Part shown: positions 20,983 through 29,512 of the stretch, one piece after another
Position numbering within the stretch: position 1 is the first letter of the stretch
How the letters are laid out: every line of letters begins with the position of its first letter
DNA from: CBDIHP01 sp965279195
Lineage (GTDB): Bacteria; Planctomycetota; Planctomycetia; Isosphaerales; Isosphaeraceae
Length of the DNA: 64,000 nucleotides
Reading direction: 5' to 3'
Assembly (NCBI GenBank): GCA_965279195.1
Contig: CBDIHP010000031.1
Coordinates: 62,001 to 126,000, forward strand
The notes under the pieces: model-generated
What the model saw: only the letters and a program-made list of their open reading frames with translations
Told to the model about the DNA's origin: nothing
Database searches by the model: none
Translations under genes and position numbers: made by a program

Positions 20983-21633
20983 TCAACGTGTCGCCGACTC
21001 GCCCTTGCCCTTCGCGGCGATGGCCTGCGCCTCGCGATACGGCAGGACCTTCTCGGCGTAATACTGTTGCATCGAGCGGTAGTCCGGGCCTCGGTTCACC
21101 GCGACGAGCCCGAACGACTTCGCGATCTCGTCGGTGGCCTGCTCCAGGGTCCAGCCGCAGTGCTTGGTGCGGTAGGCGATCTGGGCCATCGACGCGCGGT
21201 TGATCCCGTGATGACAGTGGAAGAACACCGGCTGGTTCGCGGGATCCGCGAGGATGTCGGCCGCCTGGTCGAGCAGGTCGGAGACGGTCCGCTGGTCCCC
21301 CTCGCCTCGCTGGTCGACGATCGGCAGGTGGATCCAGCGGACGCCCAGCTCCTTCGCCAGGGCCTGCTCGCCCTGGGGCAGCTTGTGCGACGGCGGATGC
21401 GCCAGGGCGACGATCGTCTTGATCTTGTAGTCCCGGACGAGCCGGCGCATCGGCCAGTCCTTCTGCCAGGCCCCCCGGTAGATCTTCCCGGGCTCGACCA
21501 CGGCGAAGTTCTCGGCGAACACGTAATCGTGACCGTGCCGCCAGACCTGGTGGCACGCCAGCACGACGAGTCCGGCGATCAGGGCCCGGCGGGCCCAGGG
21601 GCGTCGCGGTTTGGGTTCGGAGGTCTCAGACAT
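20983..21633 (-). CDS. Membrane-anchored tyrosine/dual-specificity phosphatase-like protein
   Basis: A 216-residue cysteine phosphatase with the CX5R loop HCHHGINR (Cys140, Arg146). A short basic N-terminus and one transmembrane helix (about 16-28, ALIAGLVVLACHQV) precede it. The region VVEPGKIYRGAWQ at about 45-58 is typical of DSP/PTP-like proteins such as Tps/YvbB-type enzymes. The general acid may be Asp107 in HLPIVDQRGE. The catalytic domain probably faces the periplasm (inference from the N-in signal anchor). ATG 21633 has GGGAG seven bases upstream. It lies 82 bases downstream of the aminotransferase start on the same strand, so the two may share a transcript. Phosphoprotein, phosphoinositide or polysaccharide substrates are all possible. 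Confidence 0.87.
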   Translation of the reverse strand: MSETSEPKPRRPWARRALIAGLVVLACHQVWRHGHDYVFAENFAVVEPGKIYRGAWQKDWPMRRLVRDYKIKTIVALAHPPSHKLPQGEQALAKELGVRWIHLPIVDQRGEGDQRTVSDLLDQAADILADPANQPVFFHCHHGINRASMAQIAYRTKHCGWTLEQATDEIAKSFGLVAVNRGPDYRSMQQYYAEKVLPYREAQAIAAKGKGESATR

Positions 21634-22396
21634 CGGGGACTCCCAGCATCCAGGGCCGATACCCGAACTCGTTCGAGCATCACCACTTCCGGCAATATCA
21701 GGCTCTATGGATGCGCGTCCCGTTCCGCCCGGATCGTAGCACCCCCCTGCCCGACCGACAAGCCGAGTCCACGCCATGCGACCTGGCGAAACGCTTCGGG
21801 ACGATTTCGCCCCCGAGGCCGGAATCGCCGTCCGTTTCCGAACACATCCGATCACCGGCGGGCTCCGGCCCTCGGTGATCATCGCTGGCCAGCGGCCATG
21901 ACGGATGGGGCGATCGACGCGGTCCTGCCGGTCGCGACGACCATGCGGGGGCGGGGAGGAGGTCCCCGTCGAATCGTCCGAATAATCCGGGGCGTCGCAT
22001 CGTACATTCCTTGTGGGCTGCGACAACCTTCGCGGTCGGGCGATCTTTGGCAATTCGGTGCGACTTCGGGCGGCTCCGGAGTGTTGACGGTTAAACCCAT
22101 CGGGGCGAGCGAGTTGCGTTGAATTGGCTTCGTTTTGCAGTTTCCCGACGGGCCGGATGAGGACGGCGATGGCTTCGTTTCGACGATTGGCTTCGTCCCG
22201 CGGAGGACACCAGGCGAGCGGTTGGCTTCGTTTCGTCGGGCCGATTCACCGGTGTGCCGGGCGAGGATTGGCTTCGTTTCGCCGATTTCGCGTCGATGAG
22301 ACGTGGGCGGTCGGAATTGCCGAGGTCTGGCCATGACGGCTAGACTGGTCGGGGAGACGGACGACGCCAACAGGCCCGACGGGACGATTCCCAACG
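21634..22396. other. 763-base intergenic region with direct repeats
   Basis: No supported gene. It separates the minus-strand phosphatase gene from the plus-strand cysteine-cluster pair, so it should hold divergent promoters. The right half is occupied by the TTGGCTTCGTTTC repeat tract described separately. Open frames here translate the repeat into low-complexity NEAN/TKPI-rich peptides and are judged spurious. Confidence 0.6.
22123..22281. repeat. Five-copy TTGGCTTCGTTTC direct-repeat tract
   Basis: Copies at 22123-22136, 22168-22182, 22185-22200, 22221-22235 and 22266-22281 share (A/G)TTGGCTTCGTTTCG with one to three changes. Spacing is irregular (about 17-45 bases). All copies have the same orientation. 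On the opposite strand the unit reads CGAAACGAAGCCAA and gives peptides like RNEAN. From memory, similar tracts occur between genes in other planctomycetes; their role is unknown. Confidence 0.7.
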
Positions 22397-22822
22397 ATGA
22401 CGGACGAAACCGAACCCTGGTTCCGGGACGGCCTGGCCTTCGAGTGCACGCGCTGCGGCGCCTGCTGCACCGGGGCCCCGGGGTATGTCTGGGTCGATGA
22501 CGAGGAAATCCAGGCGCTCGCGGGGCTCCTGAACCTCAGCCTCGACGCCTTCGCCCGGAAGTACCTCAGGCGCGTGGGAGGCCGGATCAGCCTGATCGAG
22601 CGGCCCGGCGGGGATTGCATCTTCTGGAGCAAGTCCGACGGCTGCACGGTCTACCAGGCCCGGCCGGTCCAGTGTCGGACCTGGCCGTTCTGGCCCGAAA
22701 ATCTGGAGTCGAGAGAGGACTGGGACCAGGCCACGCGGACCTGCCCGGGCTCCCATCGGGAGAGCGTCCGGGTCTTCACGGTCGAGGAGATCCTCGACGC
22801 CGCCGGGCGGTGCCACACGTGA
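22397..22822 (+). CDS. YkgJ-family cysteine-cluster protein
   Basis: A 141-residue protein of the YkgJ/UPF0153 type, which carries a CxxCxxCC motif thought to bind zinc or an iron-sulfur centre; function is not established. Visible cysteines: CTRCGACC at about residues 17-24, CIFW near 75, CTVYQARPVQCRTWPFW near 83-99, and CPGS near 115. This is the full family set. ATG 22397 begins just ahead of the first motif. The stop overlaps the GTG of a second protein of the same general type (GTGA), so the two are co-translated and may form a heteromeric metal protein. The long repeat-bearing spacer precedes it. Confidence 0.9.
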   Translation: MTDETEPWFRDGLAFECTRCGACCTGAPGYVWVDDEEIQALAGLLNLSLDAFARKYLRRVGGRISLIERPGGDCIFWSKSDGCTVYQARPVQCRTWPFWPENLESREDWDQATRTCPGSHRESVRVFTVEEILDAAGRCHT

Positions 22823-23280
22823 TCACCGGTCGCCCGGAACCCCTGACGGCGGAACAGCTCGCGGCCGTCCGTCCGCTCCTGCGGGTGCTCTACTCGGAAC
22901 TGGATGCCCGGATCGCGGCCGAGGCCCCGCGATGCGAGCTGAGCGGAAGGTGTTGCCGTTTCAAGGAATACGACCACACCCTGTTCCTGACCTCGGCCGA
23001 GGCCGCCGTCCTGATCGCCGACGCCCCCGAGCCCGCCCGTCCGCTGGACGACGGCGCGACCTGCCCCTGGCAGGACCGTGCCGGGCGCTGCCAGGCGAGG
23101 GAGGCCCGGCCGATCGGGTGCCGGGTCTACTTCTGCGACCCGGCCTATGAGGGGAAGGCCCCGGACATCACCGAGGAATCCCTCCGGCGGGTCCGGGCCA
23201 TTTCCGCCGACCTGGACCTGCCCTGGGGCTATGCGCCGCTGCATGCCCATCTGGCGGGGCGGATCCCGGGGGAAAAGTGA
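22819..23280 (+). CDS. Second cysteine-cluster (YkgJ-like) protein
   Basis: A 153-residue partner of the preceding gene. The GTG start overlaps the previous stop codon by the GTGA arrangement. The frame is open upstream, but only in antisense-free overlap with the first gene. Cysteine clusters: CELSGRCC (about residues 36-43), then CPWQDRAGRCQAREARPIGC with a trailing CRVYFC. These match the order of the family but differ in spacing from its neighbour, so this is a diverged paralogue and not a recent duplicate. No signal peptide, so it is likely cytoplasmic. Tight coupling suggests a 1:1 complex or sequential action on a shared cofactor. Confidence 0.85.
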   Translation: MITGRPEPLTAEQLAAVRPLLRVLYSELDARIAAEAPRCELSGRCCRFKEYDHTLFLTSAEAAVLIADAPEPARPLDDGATCPWQDRAGRCQAREARPIGCRVYFCDPAYEGKAPDITEESLRRVRAISADLDLPWGYAPLHAHLAGRIPGEK

Positions 23281-23393
23281 TCGGGACGGGGGATTTCCCC
23301 CCTGACCTCGCCCCCGGCGCGGGTTAGGATGTGGGCCTCCCGGGGGCCTTCCGGCGTCCCCGTCCCACCCGCCGATTGCGAGGATCGAAGAAC

Positions 23394-24407
23394 ATGACGC
23401 GCGGAATCAAGCCGAGCCTGGCCATCGCCACGGCCGCGGTCGTCGGCCTGTCCGTCTGGGCGGCCGCCTACTTCCAGGCCCCCGGCACCTCGATGGCCTC
23501 GGCCGCGAACCGGTTCCTGGCCTCGCTGAACGACGAGCAGAAGGCCAAGGTGAGCTTCACCTTCGACGGCCCCGAGCGGCTCGACTGGCACTTCATCCCC
23601 CGGCCCCGCAAGGGCCTGCCGATCAAGGAACTCGACGGCGCCCAGCGGGCGTTGGCCTTCGGCCTGGTCAGCACGGGCGTCGGTTCCTCGGGCTACCTCA
23701 AGGTCACGACGATCATGAGCCTTGAGGCGATCCTCAAGGAGCTGGAAAAAGGCTCCGGCCCCGTCCGCGACCCCGAACTCTACTTCGTGTCGATCTTCGG
23801 CAAGCCCGGCGACACCGGCAAGTGGGGCTGGCGGATCGAGGGGCACCACCTCTCCTTGAACTTCGCGGTCGAGGACGGCAAGGTCGTGTCGGCCACGCCG
23901 ATGTTCTTCGGCTCGAACCCGGGCGAGGTCCGCTCCGGCCCGCGGCAGGGCCTGCGGGCCCTGGCCGACTTCGAGGACCGGGCCCTGCGGTTCATCCAGG
24001 CCCTCAATGATGAGCAGAAGAAGGTGGCGATCGTCGAGAAGGCCGCCCCCAAGGACATCCGCGCGGCCAACACCCCCCAGCCGCCGACCGAGGCCGCCGT
24101 GGGCATCTCCTACGCCGACCTCAAGGACGACCAGAAGGTCCTCGGGCGCACCCTGGTCGAGTCGTACGCCCAGAGCATGCCCCCGGAGGTCGCCAAGGCC
24201 TGGATCGAGGAGATCAAGACCAACGGGCCCGACCAGATCAAGTTCGCCTGGATGGGCGAGACCGAGCGAAGCAAGCCCCATGCCTACCGCGTCCAGGGCC
24301 CGACCTTCCTGATCGAGTACAACAACACCCAGAACAACGCCAACCACGTCCACGCCGTCTGGCGGAACATGCTCGGCGACTTCGGCAACCCGGTCGCCAA
24401 GAAGTGA
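23394..24407 (+). CDS. DUF3500 domain secreted protein
   Basis: A 337-residue protein of the DUF3500 family, common in planctomycetes and other environmental bacteria, activity undefined. An N-terminal signal or anchor (about 8-28, LAIATAAVVGLSVWAAAYF) precedes the domain. Characteristic stretches are FLASLNDEQKAKVSFTFDGP, RLDWHFIPRPRKGLPI, WGWRIEGHHLSLNF, and the C-terminal HAYRVQGPTFLIEYNNTQNN then ANHVHAVWR. The conserved His and Asn residues there could form a metal or catalytic site (inference). ATG 23394 places the leader correctly; an in-frame start 63 bases upstream would bury it. It stands alone, 113 bases after the cysteine-cluster pair, with a glycosidase gene 104 bases downstream. 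Confidence 0.9.
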   Translation: MTRGIKPSLAIATAAVVGLSVWAAAYFQAPGTSMASAANRFLASLNDEQKAKVSFTFDGPERLDWHFIPRPRKGLPIKELDGAQRALAFGLVSTGVGSSGYLKVTTIMSLEAILKELEKGSGPVRDPELYFVSIFGKPGDTGKWGWRIEGHHLSLNFAVEDGKVVSATPMFFGSNPGEVRSGPRQGLRALADFEDRALRFIQALNDEQKKVAIVEKAAPKDIRAANTPQPPTEAAVGISYADLKDDQKVLGRTLVESYAQSMPPEVAKAWIEEIKTNGPDQIKFAWMGETERSKPHAYRVQGPTFLIEYNNTQNNANHVHAVWRNMLGDFGNPVAKK

Positions 24408-24511
24408 TTCTGGCCTGACAGACGTGATCGTCTGAGAATATCGGCAACCATGAGCCCTCGGTCGCGTCCCGACCGGGGGTTTCCCTTCTCTCCAAGGGGA
24501 TTCACCCGGTG

Positions 24512-25633
24512 ATGCTCCTGCGACGCGTCTTCGTGCTCTCCCTCCTGAGTCTCGCCCTCCTCCCGACCGCCGCCCGCGCGGGCGGGCAGTGGAGCGTCGA
24601 GAAGGCCAAAGCCTGGGGCGAGGCGACCCCCTGGCTGGTCGGCTGCAACTTCGCCCCCAGCACGGCGATCAACCAGCTGGAGATGTGGCAGCCCGAGACC
24701 TTCGACCTGGCGACGATCGACCGCGAGCTAGGCTGGGCCGAATCCCTCGGCTTCAACAGCGTCCGGGTCTTCCTCCACCACCTCCTCTGGGAGCAGGATT
24801 CCAAGGGGTTCCTCGACCGCATGGAGAAGTTCCTCGCGGTGGCGGACAAGCATAAGATCGGCGTGGTCTTCGTGTTGCTGGACGCCGTGTGGGACCCGTT
24901 CCCGCAGCTCGGCAAGCAGCGCGACCCGAAGCCCGGCCTGCACAACTCGGGCTGGGTCCAGAGCCCCGGCGTCGAGCTGCTCAAGGATCCCGGCCGCCAC
25001 GGCGAGCTGAAGCCCTACGTCGCGGGCGTCGTTGATCACTTCAAGGGCGACAAGCGCATTCACGCGTGGGACGTGTTCAACGAGCCCGACAACCGCAACG
25101 GCAACAGCTACGGCAAGCACGAGCCGGGGAACAAGGCGGGCCTGTCCCTGCGGCTGTTGAAGCTGTGCTATCAGTGGATCCGCGAGATCGACCCGTCGCA
25201 GCCGATCACGGCGGGCATCTGGATCGGCGAATGGGCCAACCACGAGAAGCTGACCGAGATCGACCGATTCATGGTCGAGAATTCGGACATCATCAGCTTC
25301 CACAACTACGGCAAGCTCGACGACCTCAAGCGCCGGGTGGAGCAGCTCCGGCGGTACAAACGGCCCATCCTCTGCACCGAGTACATGGCCCGCCCGGCGG
25401 GGAGCACGTTCGACCCGAACCTGGCGTACCTCAAATCGGCGAAGGTCGGGGCGTACAACTGGGGATTCGTCTCGGGCAAGAGCCAGACGATCTACCCCTG
25501 GGACTCGTGGCAGAAGCCCTACGCGGCCGAGCCCCCCGTCTGGTTCCACGACATCTTCCGGGCCGACGGCGCGGCCTATGATCGGAAAGAAGTCGACTAC
25601 ATCCGCAGGACCACCGGCGCCCCGGCCAAGTGA
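24512..25633 (+). CDS. Clan GH-A (GH5-like) secreted glycoside hydrolase
   Basis: A 373-residue exported glycosidase with a TIM-barrel. A signal peptide (RRVFVLSLLSLALLPTAARA) is followed by a single catalytic domain. The clan GH-A acid/base is Glu191 in WDVFNEPDNRNG and the nucleophile is Glu290 in PILCTEYMARP. VRVFLHHLLWEQDSKGF marks strand 2. The best guess is an endo-acting beta-mannanase, xylanase or cellulase-like enzyme, but specificity cannot be read from the sequence. GTG 24509 and ATG 24512 are adjacent; ATG is preferred, with AAGGGG about 14 bases upstream. It fits the polysaccharide-degrading lifestyle suggested by other secreted genes in the window. Confidence 0.88.
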   Translation: MLLRRVFVLSLLSLALLPTAARAGGQWSVEKAKAWGEATPWLVGCNFAPSTAINQLEMWQPETFDLATIDRELGWAESLGFNSVRVFLHHLLWEQDSKGFLDRMEKFLAVADKHKIGVVFVLLDAVWDPFPQLGKQRDPKPGLHNSGWVQSPGVELLKDPGRHGELKPYVAGVVDHFKGDKRIHAWDVFNEPDNRNGNSYGKHEPGNKAGLSLRLLKLCYQWIREIDPSQPITAGIWIGEWANHEKLTEIDRFMVENSDIISFHNYGKLDDLKRRVEQLRRYKRPILCTEYMARPAGSTFDPNLAYLKSAKVGAYNWGFVSGKSQTIYPWDSWQKPYAAEPPVWFHDIFRADGAAYDRKEVDYIRRTTGAPAK

Positions 25634-25681
25634 CGCCGTCGCGGGGTGGTCTCATCTGTTCACCTGGAGAGATCTTCCCGC

Positions 25682-26038
25682 ATGGATGAACCGACCGTCC
25701 GCCGCCTGTCGCCGCAACAGGCTCACATGCTGATGCAAGGCGGCCAGAATGTGGTCCTGCTCGACGTCCGCGAGGATTTCGAGCGGGACATCGCCGCGAT
25801 CCCCGCCCCGGCCTCGGTGCGGGAGTCGCACATCCCGATGGGCCAGATCCCGGCCTTCGTCGAGGGCCTCGCCGACGAGGCCGCCGGGGCCGAATTGATC
25901 GTCTACTGCCACCACGGGCAGCGGTCGATGGTCGTCGCCACCTACCTCGCGCGTCGGGGTCTGGCGAACGTGTCGAACCTCGAAGGCGGCATCGACGCGT
26001 GGTCGCTCGAGATCGATGCGAACGTGCCGAGGTATTAG
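25682..26038 (+). CDS. Single-domain rhodanese-like sulfurtransferase
   Basis: A 118-residue cytoplasmic rhodanese. The catalytic loop is YCHHGQRS with Cys76, of the six-residue type used by thiosulfate sulfurtransferases such as GlpE. VLLDVREDFE and SHIPMGQIP are the usual CH2-region motifs. ATG 25682 starts right before the domain; the open frame upstream adds only twelve unrelated residues. Likely roles are sulfur-relay, cyanide or thiosulfate detoxification. Its stop codon is separated by no spacer from a TAGGGTG repeat element, and the next gene is convergent. Confidence 0.92.
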   Translation: MDEPTVRRLSPQQAHMLMQGGQNVVLLDVREDFERDIAAIPAPASVRESHIPMGQIPAFVEGLADEAAGAELIVYCHHGQRSMVVATYLARRGLANVSNLEGGIDAWSLEIDANVPRY

Positions 26039-26177
26039 TAGGGTGTGTAGTGGCCGCCTCCTCGCGGCCTCTGCACCGATGGCGTCTCCCGACCCGTGGA
26101 ATGGGAATGGGTCCGTCATCCGCCGATGTTGGTGCGGAGCCTCGCGTCCCTTCGGTCCGCGAGGCACCACACCTTAC
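26039..26177. repeat. Degenerate TAGGGTG inverted-repeat element
   Basis: It begins TAGGGTGTGTAGTGG directly after the rhodanese stop and ends with AGGCACCACACCTTA (26162-26176), an imperfect inverted copy. Bases 26131-26177 match 19754-19800 with about six changes in 47. It lies between convergent genes like its relatives at 19648 and 58341. Confidence 0.65.
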
Positions 26178-26180
26178 GGG

Positions 26181-26588
26181 CTACTGGCCGAGGATTTCCA
26201 GCGTCCGGCGGACGAACGCGCTGGCGGCGGCGAGGTTCTCGGCGGGGGTGGTCTTGAAGCCCTGGGCCTTCTCGAAGGCGTGGATGTGGGCGGCGTCGAG
26301 GGTGCCGGGCTTGACGTAGAGGTCCTCGCAGGCGAGCAGGAGGCAGCGGAACCCGGCCTCGCGGTACCCCCTGGCGTAGACCAGGGCCCGGACGCAGGCG
26401 AACATGGCCTCATACGTGAGGAAGTTCACGTCGGCCGACTCGGTCTGGCCGGCGTTGAGCAGGTTCGCGGCGGCCTCGAGGCGGTCGCCCGCCATCGCCA
26501 GGAGCGAGCCGATCTTGTTCGGGGCCTCCTTGTCCACGAACAAGTAGGGACTCTCGAGGCATTTCGGCAAGGTGTTGATGATCGCCAT
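26181..26588 (-). CDS. HEPN-like small helical protein
   Basis: A 135-residue all-alpha protein resembling HEPN domains (LTYEAMFACVRALVYARGYREAGFR is like the HEPN helix pair). The Rx4-6H RNase motif of toxin HEPNs is not evident, so it is not predicted to be a nuclease. Some HEPN proteins pair with a nucleotidyltransferase, but none is adjacent. It lies 56 bases downstream of nuoN on the same strand and could be the last gene of the complex I transcript. The relation to respiration is unclear. ATG 26588 is the only sensible start. The assignment is by pattern and moderate. Confidence 0.7.
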   Translation of the reverse strand: MAIINTLPKCLESPYLFVDKEAPNKIGSLLAMAGDRLEAAANLLNAGQTESADVNFLTYEAMFACVRALVYARGYREAGFRCLLLACEDLYVKPGTLDAAHIHAFEKAQGFKTTPAENLAAASAFVRRTLEILGQ

Positions 26589-26644
26589 CGGCGTCGTCGC
26601 TCTCGTCGAATCGTGTCGGGTCGTGTGGGGTGGTGGCCGGCGGG

Positions 26645-28324
26645 TTACTTCGAGGTCGTCGAGACCACGAGGGCCGGCGCGACGTTCGACGGGGCCCGGC
26701 CCAGGACGCGGGTCTTGGCGGGGTCGCCGATGATGAACGACCGCGACTTGCCCAGGAGGCTCGTCTCCTCGATGACCGGGGTCGAGAAGATCCCGAAGAA
26801 CACCGAGACGATGGTCGCGACCGTGATCGTCAGCCCGATCGGCATCGAGGCCCGGCCGAGCTTGGTCCCCTCGCTCGGGCGGAGGAACATGGCCTTGAGG
26901 ACCCGCACGTAGTAGAAGGCCGAGACCACGCTGTTCATCAGCCCCAGGCCCACGAGCCAGAGGAAGGTCAGGCGATGGCTCTCGGAGCTATTGACCGCCT
27001 CCATGAACATGTAGAGCTTGCCGAAGAATCCGGCCAGCGGCGGCATGCCGATCAGCGAGAGCATCAGCAGCAGGATGCAGACCGCCAGGCCCGGCGACTG
27101 GTAGCCCAGGCCGTTGAGGTCGGAGATCTCGTCGGTGCCCTTGTCGCGGATCAGCCAGGCGGCGACGGCGAAGGCCCCGACGTTCGCGAAGGCATAGACG
27201 ATCAGGTAGTAGAGCACAGCGCCGGCGGCGGCCGAGTTATCCTTGGAGACGACCGTCGAGAGAATGCCGACCAGCATGTAGCCGCCGTGGGCGATCGACG
27301 AGTAGGCCAGCATCCGCTTGAGGTTCTTCTGGGCCAGCGCGGCGAAGTTGCCGTAGGTCATGGTCACCGCGGCGATGACCGCGACGAGCCCGACCCAGCC
27401 GGGGCTGGTGAAGTTGTTGAAGCCGCTGGAATACGGCCCGAGGCCCTGGAGCAGCACCTTCATCATGGCCACGACGCTGGCCACCTTCGAGCCGGTGGCG
27501 ATCCAGGCCGCGACCGGGGCCGGTGCCCCCTCGTAGGTGTCGGGGGCCCACTGGTGGAAGGGGACCGCGGCCAGCTTGAAGCCGAAGCCCACGATCACCA
27601 GGAGGACCGCGATGCCGCCGGCGATGTTGCCGCTCAGGCCGATCGGGACGCTCTGGCTCAGCAGGGCCGCGCCGATCGCGGGCAACCGGGTGGTGCCGGT
27701 CAGGCCGTAGATCAGGCTCAGGCCGAAGAGGAAGAGGGCCGAGGAGACCGAACCATAAACGAAGTACTTGAGCCCGCCCTCGATCGAGCGGGCCCGGCCC
27801 TTCTCGAAGGCGGTGATGATGTACAGGCAGATGGTCATCATTTCGAGCGTGAGGAAGAGCGTGAGCAGCTCCTCGGCCCGGATCAGGAGCATCATCCCGA
27901 CGGCCGCCCAGAACAGCAGGGCGAAGTACTCGCCAACGTGCTCGGTGAACGACCAGGTGACCGAGAGCAGCACCACGAAGGCGAGCGTCAGGTTGATCAG
28001 CAGGTCCATCCGCTCCGTCAAGGGCCCGCTGAAGAGGGTGCCCGAGAAGAGGCTGGTCTCGGCGAGCGAGGTCCCGAAGATCGAACGCTGGTCGCCGGTG
28101 GCCTCCTTGAGACCGAGGAAGTCGGGCCCGAAGCCGGCCGCGATCGAGAGGGCGATGCCCACCAGCGCGAGGCCCGAGAGCACGAAGAACCGGGAGTTGA
28201 CGGTCTTCCTGCGCAGGAGGCTCAGGTCGACCAGGAGGAGGATGATCCCCCAGGCCGACAGCACGAGTTCCGACCCCAGATAGACGAGGTCGGAGGAGGC
28301 GGGAGGACTGATGGTCTCGATCAT
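26645..28324 (-). CDS. nuoN: NADH-quinone oxidoreductase subunit N
   Basis: A 559-residue antiporter-like membrane subunit of respiratory complex I, one of the proton-pumping modules. About 14 hydrophobic helices are visible. The Mrp-type motif region is clear: LEMMTICLYIITAFEKG with Glu in TM5, PFHQWAPDTYEGAPAPVAAW with the loop Lys/His region, and LKRMLAYSSIAHGGYML in TM8. Its length is larger than E. coli NuoN (about 485). It is the last nuo gene here, following nuoK by 102 bases. nuoL and nuoM, which normally stand between K and N, are missing. Subunit N rather than L/M is preferred from the N-terminus and its position. Confidence 0.95.
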   Translation of the reverse strand: MIETISPPASSDLVYLGSELVLSAWGIILLLVDLSLLRRKTVNSRFFVLSGLALVGIALSIAAGFGPDFLGLKEATGDQRSIFGTSLAETSLFSGTLFSGPLTERMDLLINLTLAFVVLLSVTWSFTEHVGEYFALLFWAAVGMMLLIRAEELLTLFLTLEMMTICLYIITAFEKGRARSIEGGLKYFVYGSVSSALFLFGLSLIYGLTGTTRLPAIGAALLSQSVPIGLSGNIAGGIAVLLVIVGFGFKLAAVPFHQWAPDTYEGAPAPVAAWIATGSKVASVVAMMKVLLQGLGPYSSGFNNFTSPGWVGLVAVIAAVTMTYGNFAALAQKNLKRMLAYSSIAHGGYMLVGILSTVVSKDNSAAAGAVLYYLIVYAFANVGAFAVAAWLIRDKGTDEISDLNGLGYQSPGLAVCILLLMLSLIGMPPLAGFFGKLYMFMEAVNSSESHRLTFLWLVGLGLMNSVVSAFYYVRVLKAMFLRPSEGTKLGRASMPIGLTITVATIVSVFFGIFSTPVIEETSLLGKSRSFIIGDPAKTRVLGRAPSNVAPALVVSTTSK

Positions 28325-28426
28325 CGAGGCGGACCCTTCGTGGCGTGCCAGGCGAGCGTCACGGGCGTCGCGACGGGTGCGTGTCGTGTGAGTGGGTGGA
28401 TCGTTGGGGCCGGTTTCCGGGCGGCG

Positions 28427-28756
28427 TCAGCCCGAGAGGGTGTCGAACTTGTCGACGTCGGCGGCGTGCCAGCGGCGGTAGGCCAGGAGGATCAGGCCGA
28501 TTCCGACGGCGACCTCGGCCGCGGCGATCGTGATCACGAACACGGCCACCATCACGCCGGTCAGCGGGCCCTCGCCCTCGGGGATCGGCCCGTAGCGCCA
28601 GAAGGCGATGAAGTTGATGTTGGCGGCGTTGAGCATGATCTCGATCGCCATCAGCACGGCGATCGCGTTGCGGCGGACGAGCACGCCGAACAGGCCGATG
28701 ACGAAGCAGGCGGCCGCGAAGAACAGGAACCAGGTCAATGGGATGTCGTCGTACAT
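28427..28756 (-). CDS. nuoK: NADH-quinone oxidoreductase subunit K
   Basis: A 109-residue, three-helix membrane subunit of complex I, homologous to MrpC. The essential acidic residues are present: Glu39 in AIAVLMAIEIMLNAANINF and a second Glu in ITIAAAEVAVGIGLILL. The length is normal (about 100). ATG 28756 lies four bases past the nuoJ stop, so the two are coupled. The C-terminal tail (WHAADVDKFDTLSG) is soluble and slightly longer than in enterobacteria. Confidence 0.97.
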   Translation of the reverse strand: MYDDIPLTWFLFFAAACFVIGLFGVLVRRNAIAVLMAIEIMLNAANINFIAFWRYGPIPEGEGPLTGVMVAVFVITIAAAEVAVGIGLILLAYRRWHAADVDKFDTLSG

Positions 28757-28760
28757 CGGT

Positions 28761-29453
28761 TCAGGCTCCGACCTGGGCGGTTTCGGGCGTGGCCTCGGCG
28801 AGCGGGCCGGCGGGGTAGGTCTCGTTCTCGACGGCGATGCGGGTCTCCTCGGCCGGGTCGTCGGTGCCGCTGCCGTCGTGGACGGCCAGGGCGATCGCGC
28901 CGACGAGGGCGGCGGTCAGGAGCAGGCCGGCGACCTCGAAGGGGATCAGGAACCGGCTGAGCATCTGCTCGCCGACCGCCTGCCCCATGTTGCGGATCAC
29001 GGCGGCCCGCTTGCCGTTGGCGATGGCCGTCGGGGATTCGAAGCCCTTGACCGCCGAGGGCACCACGACCGGCCGCGAAGTCTGGTCGCTCCAGGCCTTG
29101 TTGCCGTTGATGCCTTCCTGCTGAGAGATGCCCACGGCGATGACCGTGAACAGGCCCAGGGCGGCGACCCCGGCGGGGACCCGCCAGGCCCGGACGACGC
29201 TGGTGGTCTCGTCCCCCTGGACGTTCCGGGTGAGCATGATCCCGAACATCATCAGGATCGCGATCGCGCCGATGTAGACCATCACCTGGATCGCCGCGAT
29301 CAGCTCGGCCTCGAGGAGGATGAACTGGCAGGCGATCAGGAAGAAGAAGGCGACGAGGTAGAGGGCGGCGTGGACCAGGTTCCGGACCAGCACCGTCCCG
29401 AGCGCCGCCAGGATGGCCAGGGTCGAAATCAGCCCGAACAGGAACAGGTTCAC
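28761..29453 (-). CDS. nuoJ: NADH-quinone oxidoreductase subunit J
   Basis: A 230-residue membrane subunit of complex I carrying the TM3 pi-bulge helix region (AIQVMVYIGAIAILMMFGIML) that is diagnostic for NuoJ. Five hydrophobic segments are visible. An extended loop at about 110-150 and a C-terminal acidic, disordered tail after TM5 (about 195-230, rich in Glu, Thr and Pro) make it longer than E. coli NuoJ (184). ATG 29453 follows nuoH by 59 bases. nuoK follows with four bases between. Confidence 0.96.
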   Translation of the reverse strand: MNLFLFGLISTLAILAALGTVLVRNLVHAALYLVAFFFLIACQFILLEAELIAAIQVMVYIGAIAILMMFGIMLTRNVQGDETTSVVRAWRVPAGVAALGLFTVIAVGISQQEGINGNKAWSDQTSRPVVVPSAVKGFESPTAIANGKRAAVIRNMGQAVGEQMLSRFLIPFEVAGLLLTAALVGAIALAVHDGSGTDDPAEETRIAVENETYPAGPLAEATPETAQVGA

Positions 29454-29512
29454 GAGTGCGTACTCCGAGTCAATCGCCGCCGGGGAGTTCGTTCAGGGAT
29501 GCGACAGGCCGA

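Noticed and set aside
22124..22336. Small protein genes in the TTGGCTTCGTTTC tract
   Set aside because: The translations are just the repeat unit read in frame (NEAN/TKPI or SFRR-like), with no stable fold or start signal.
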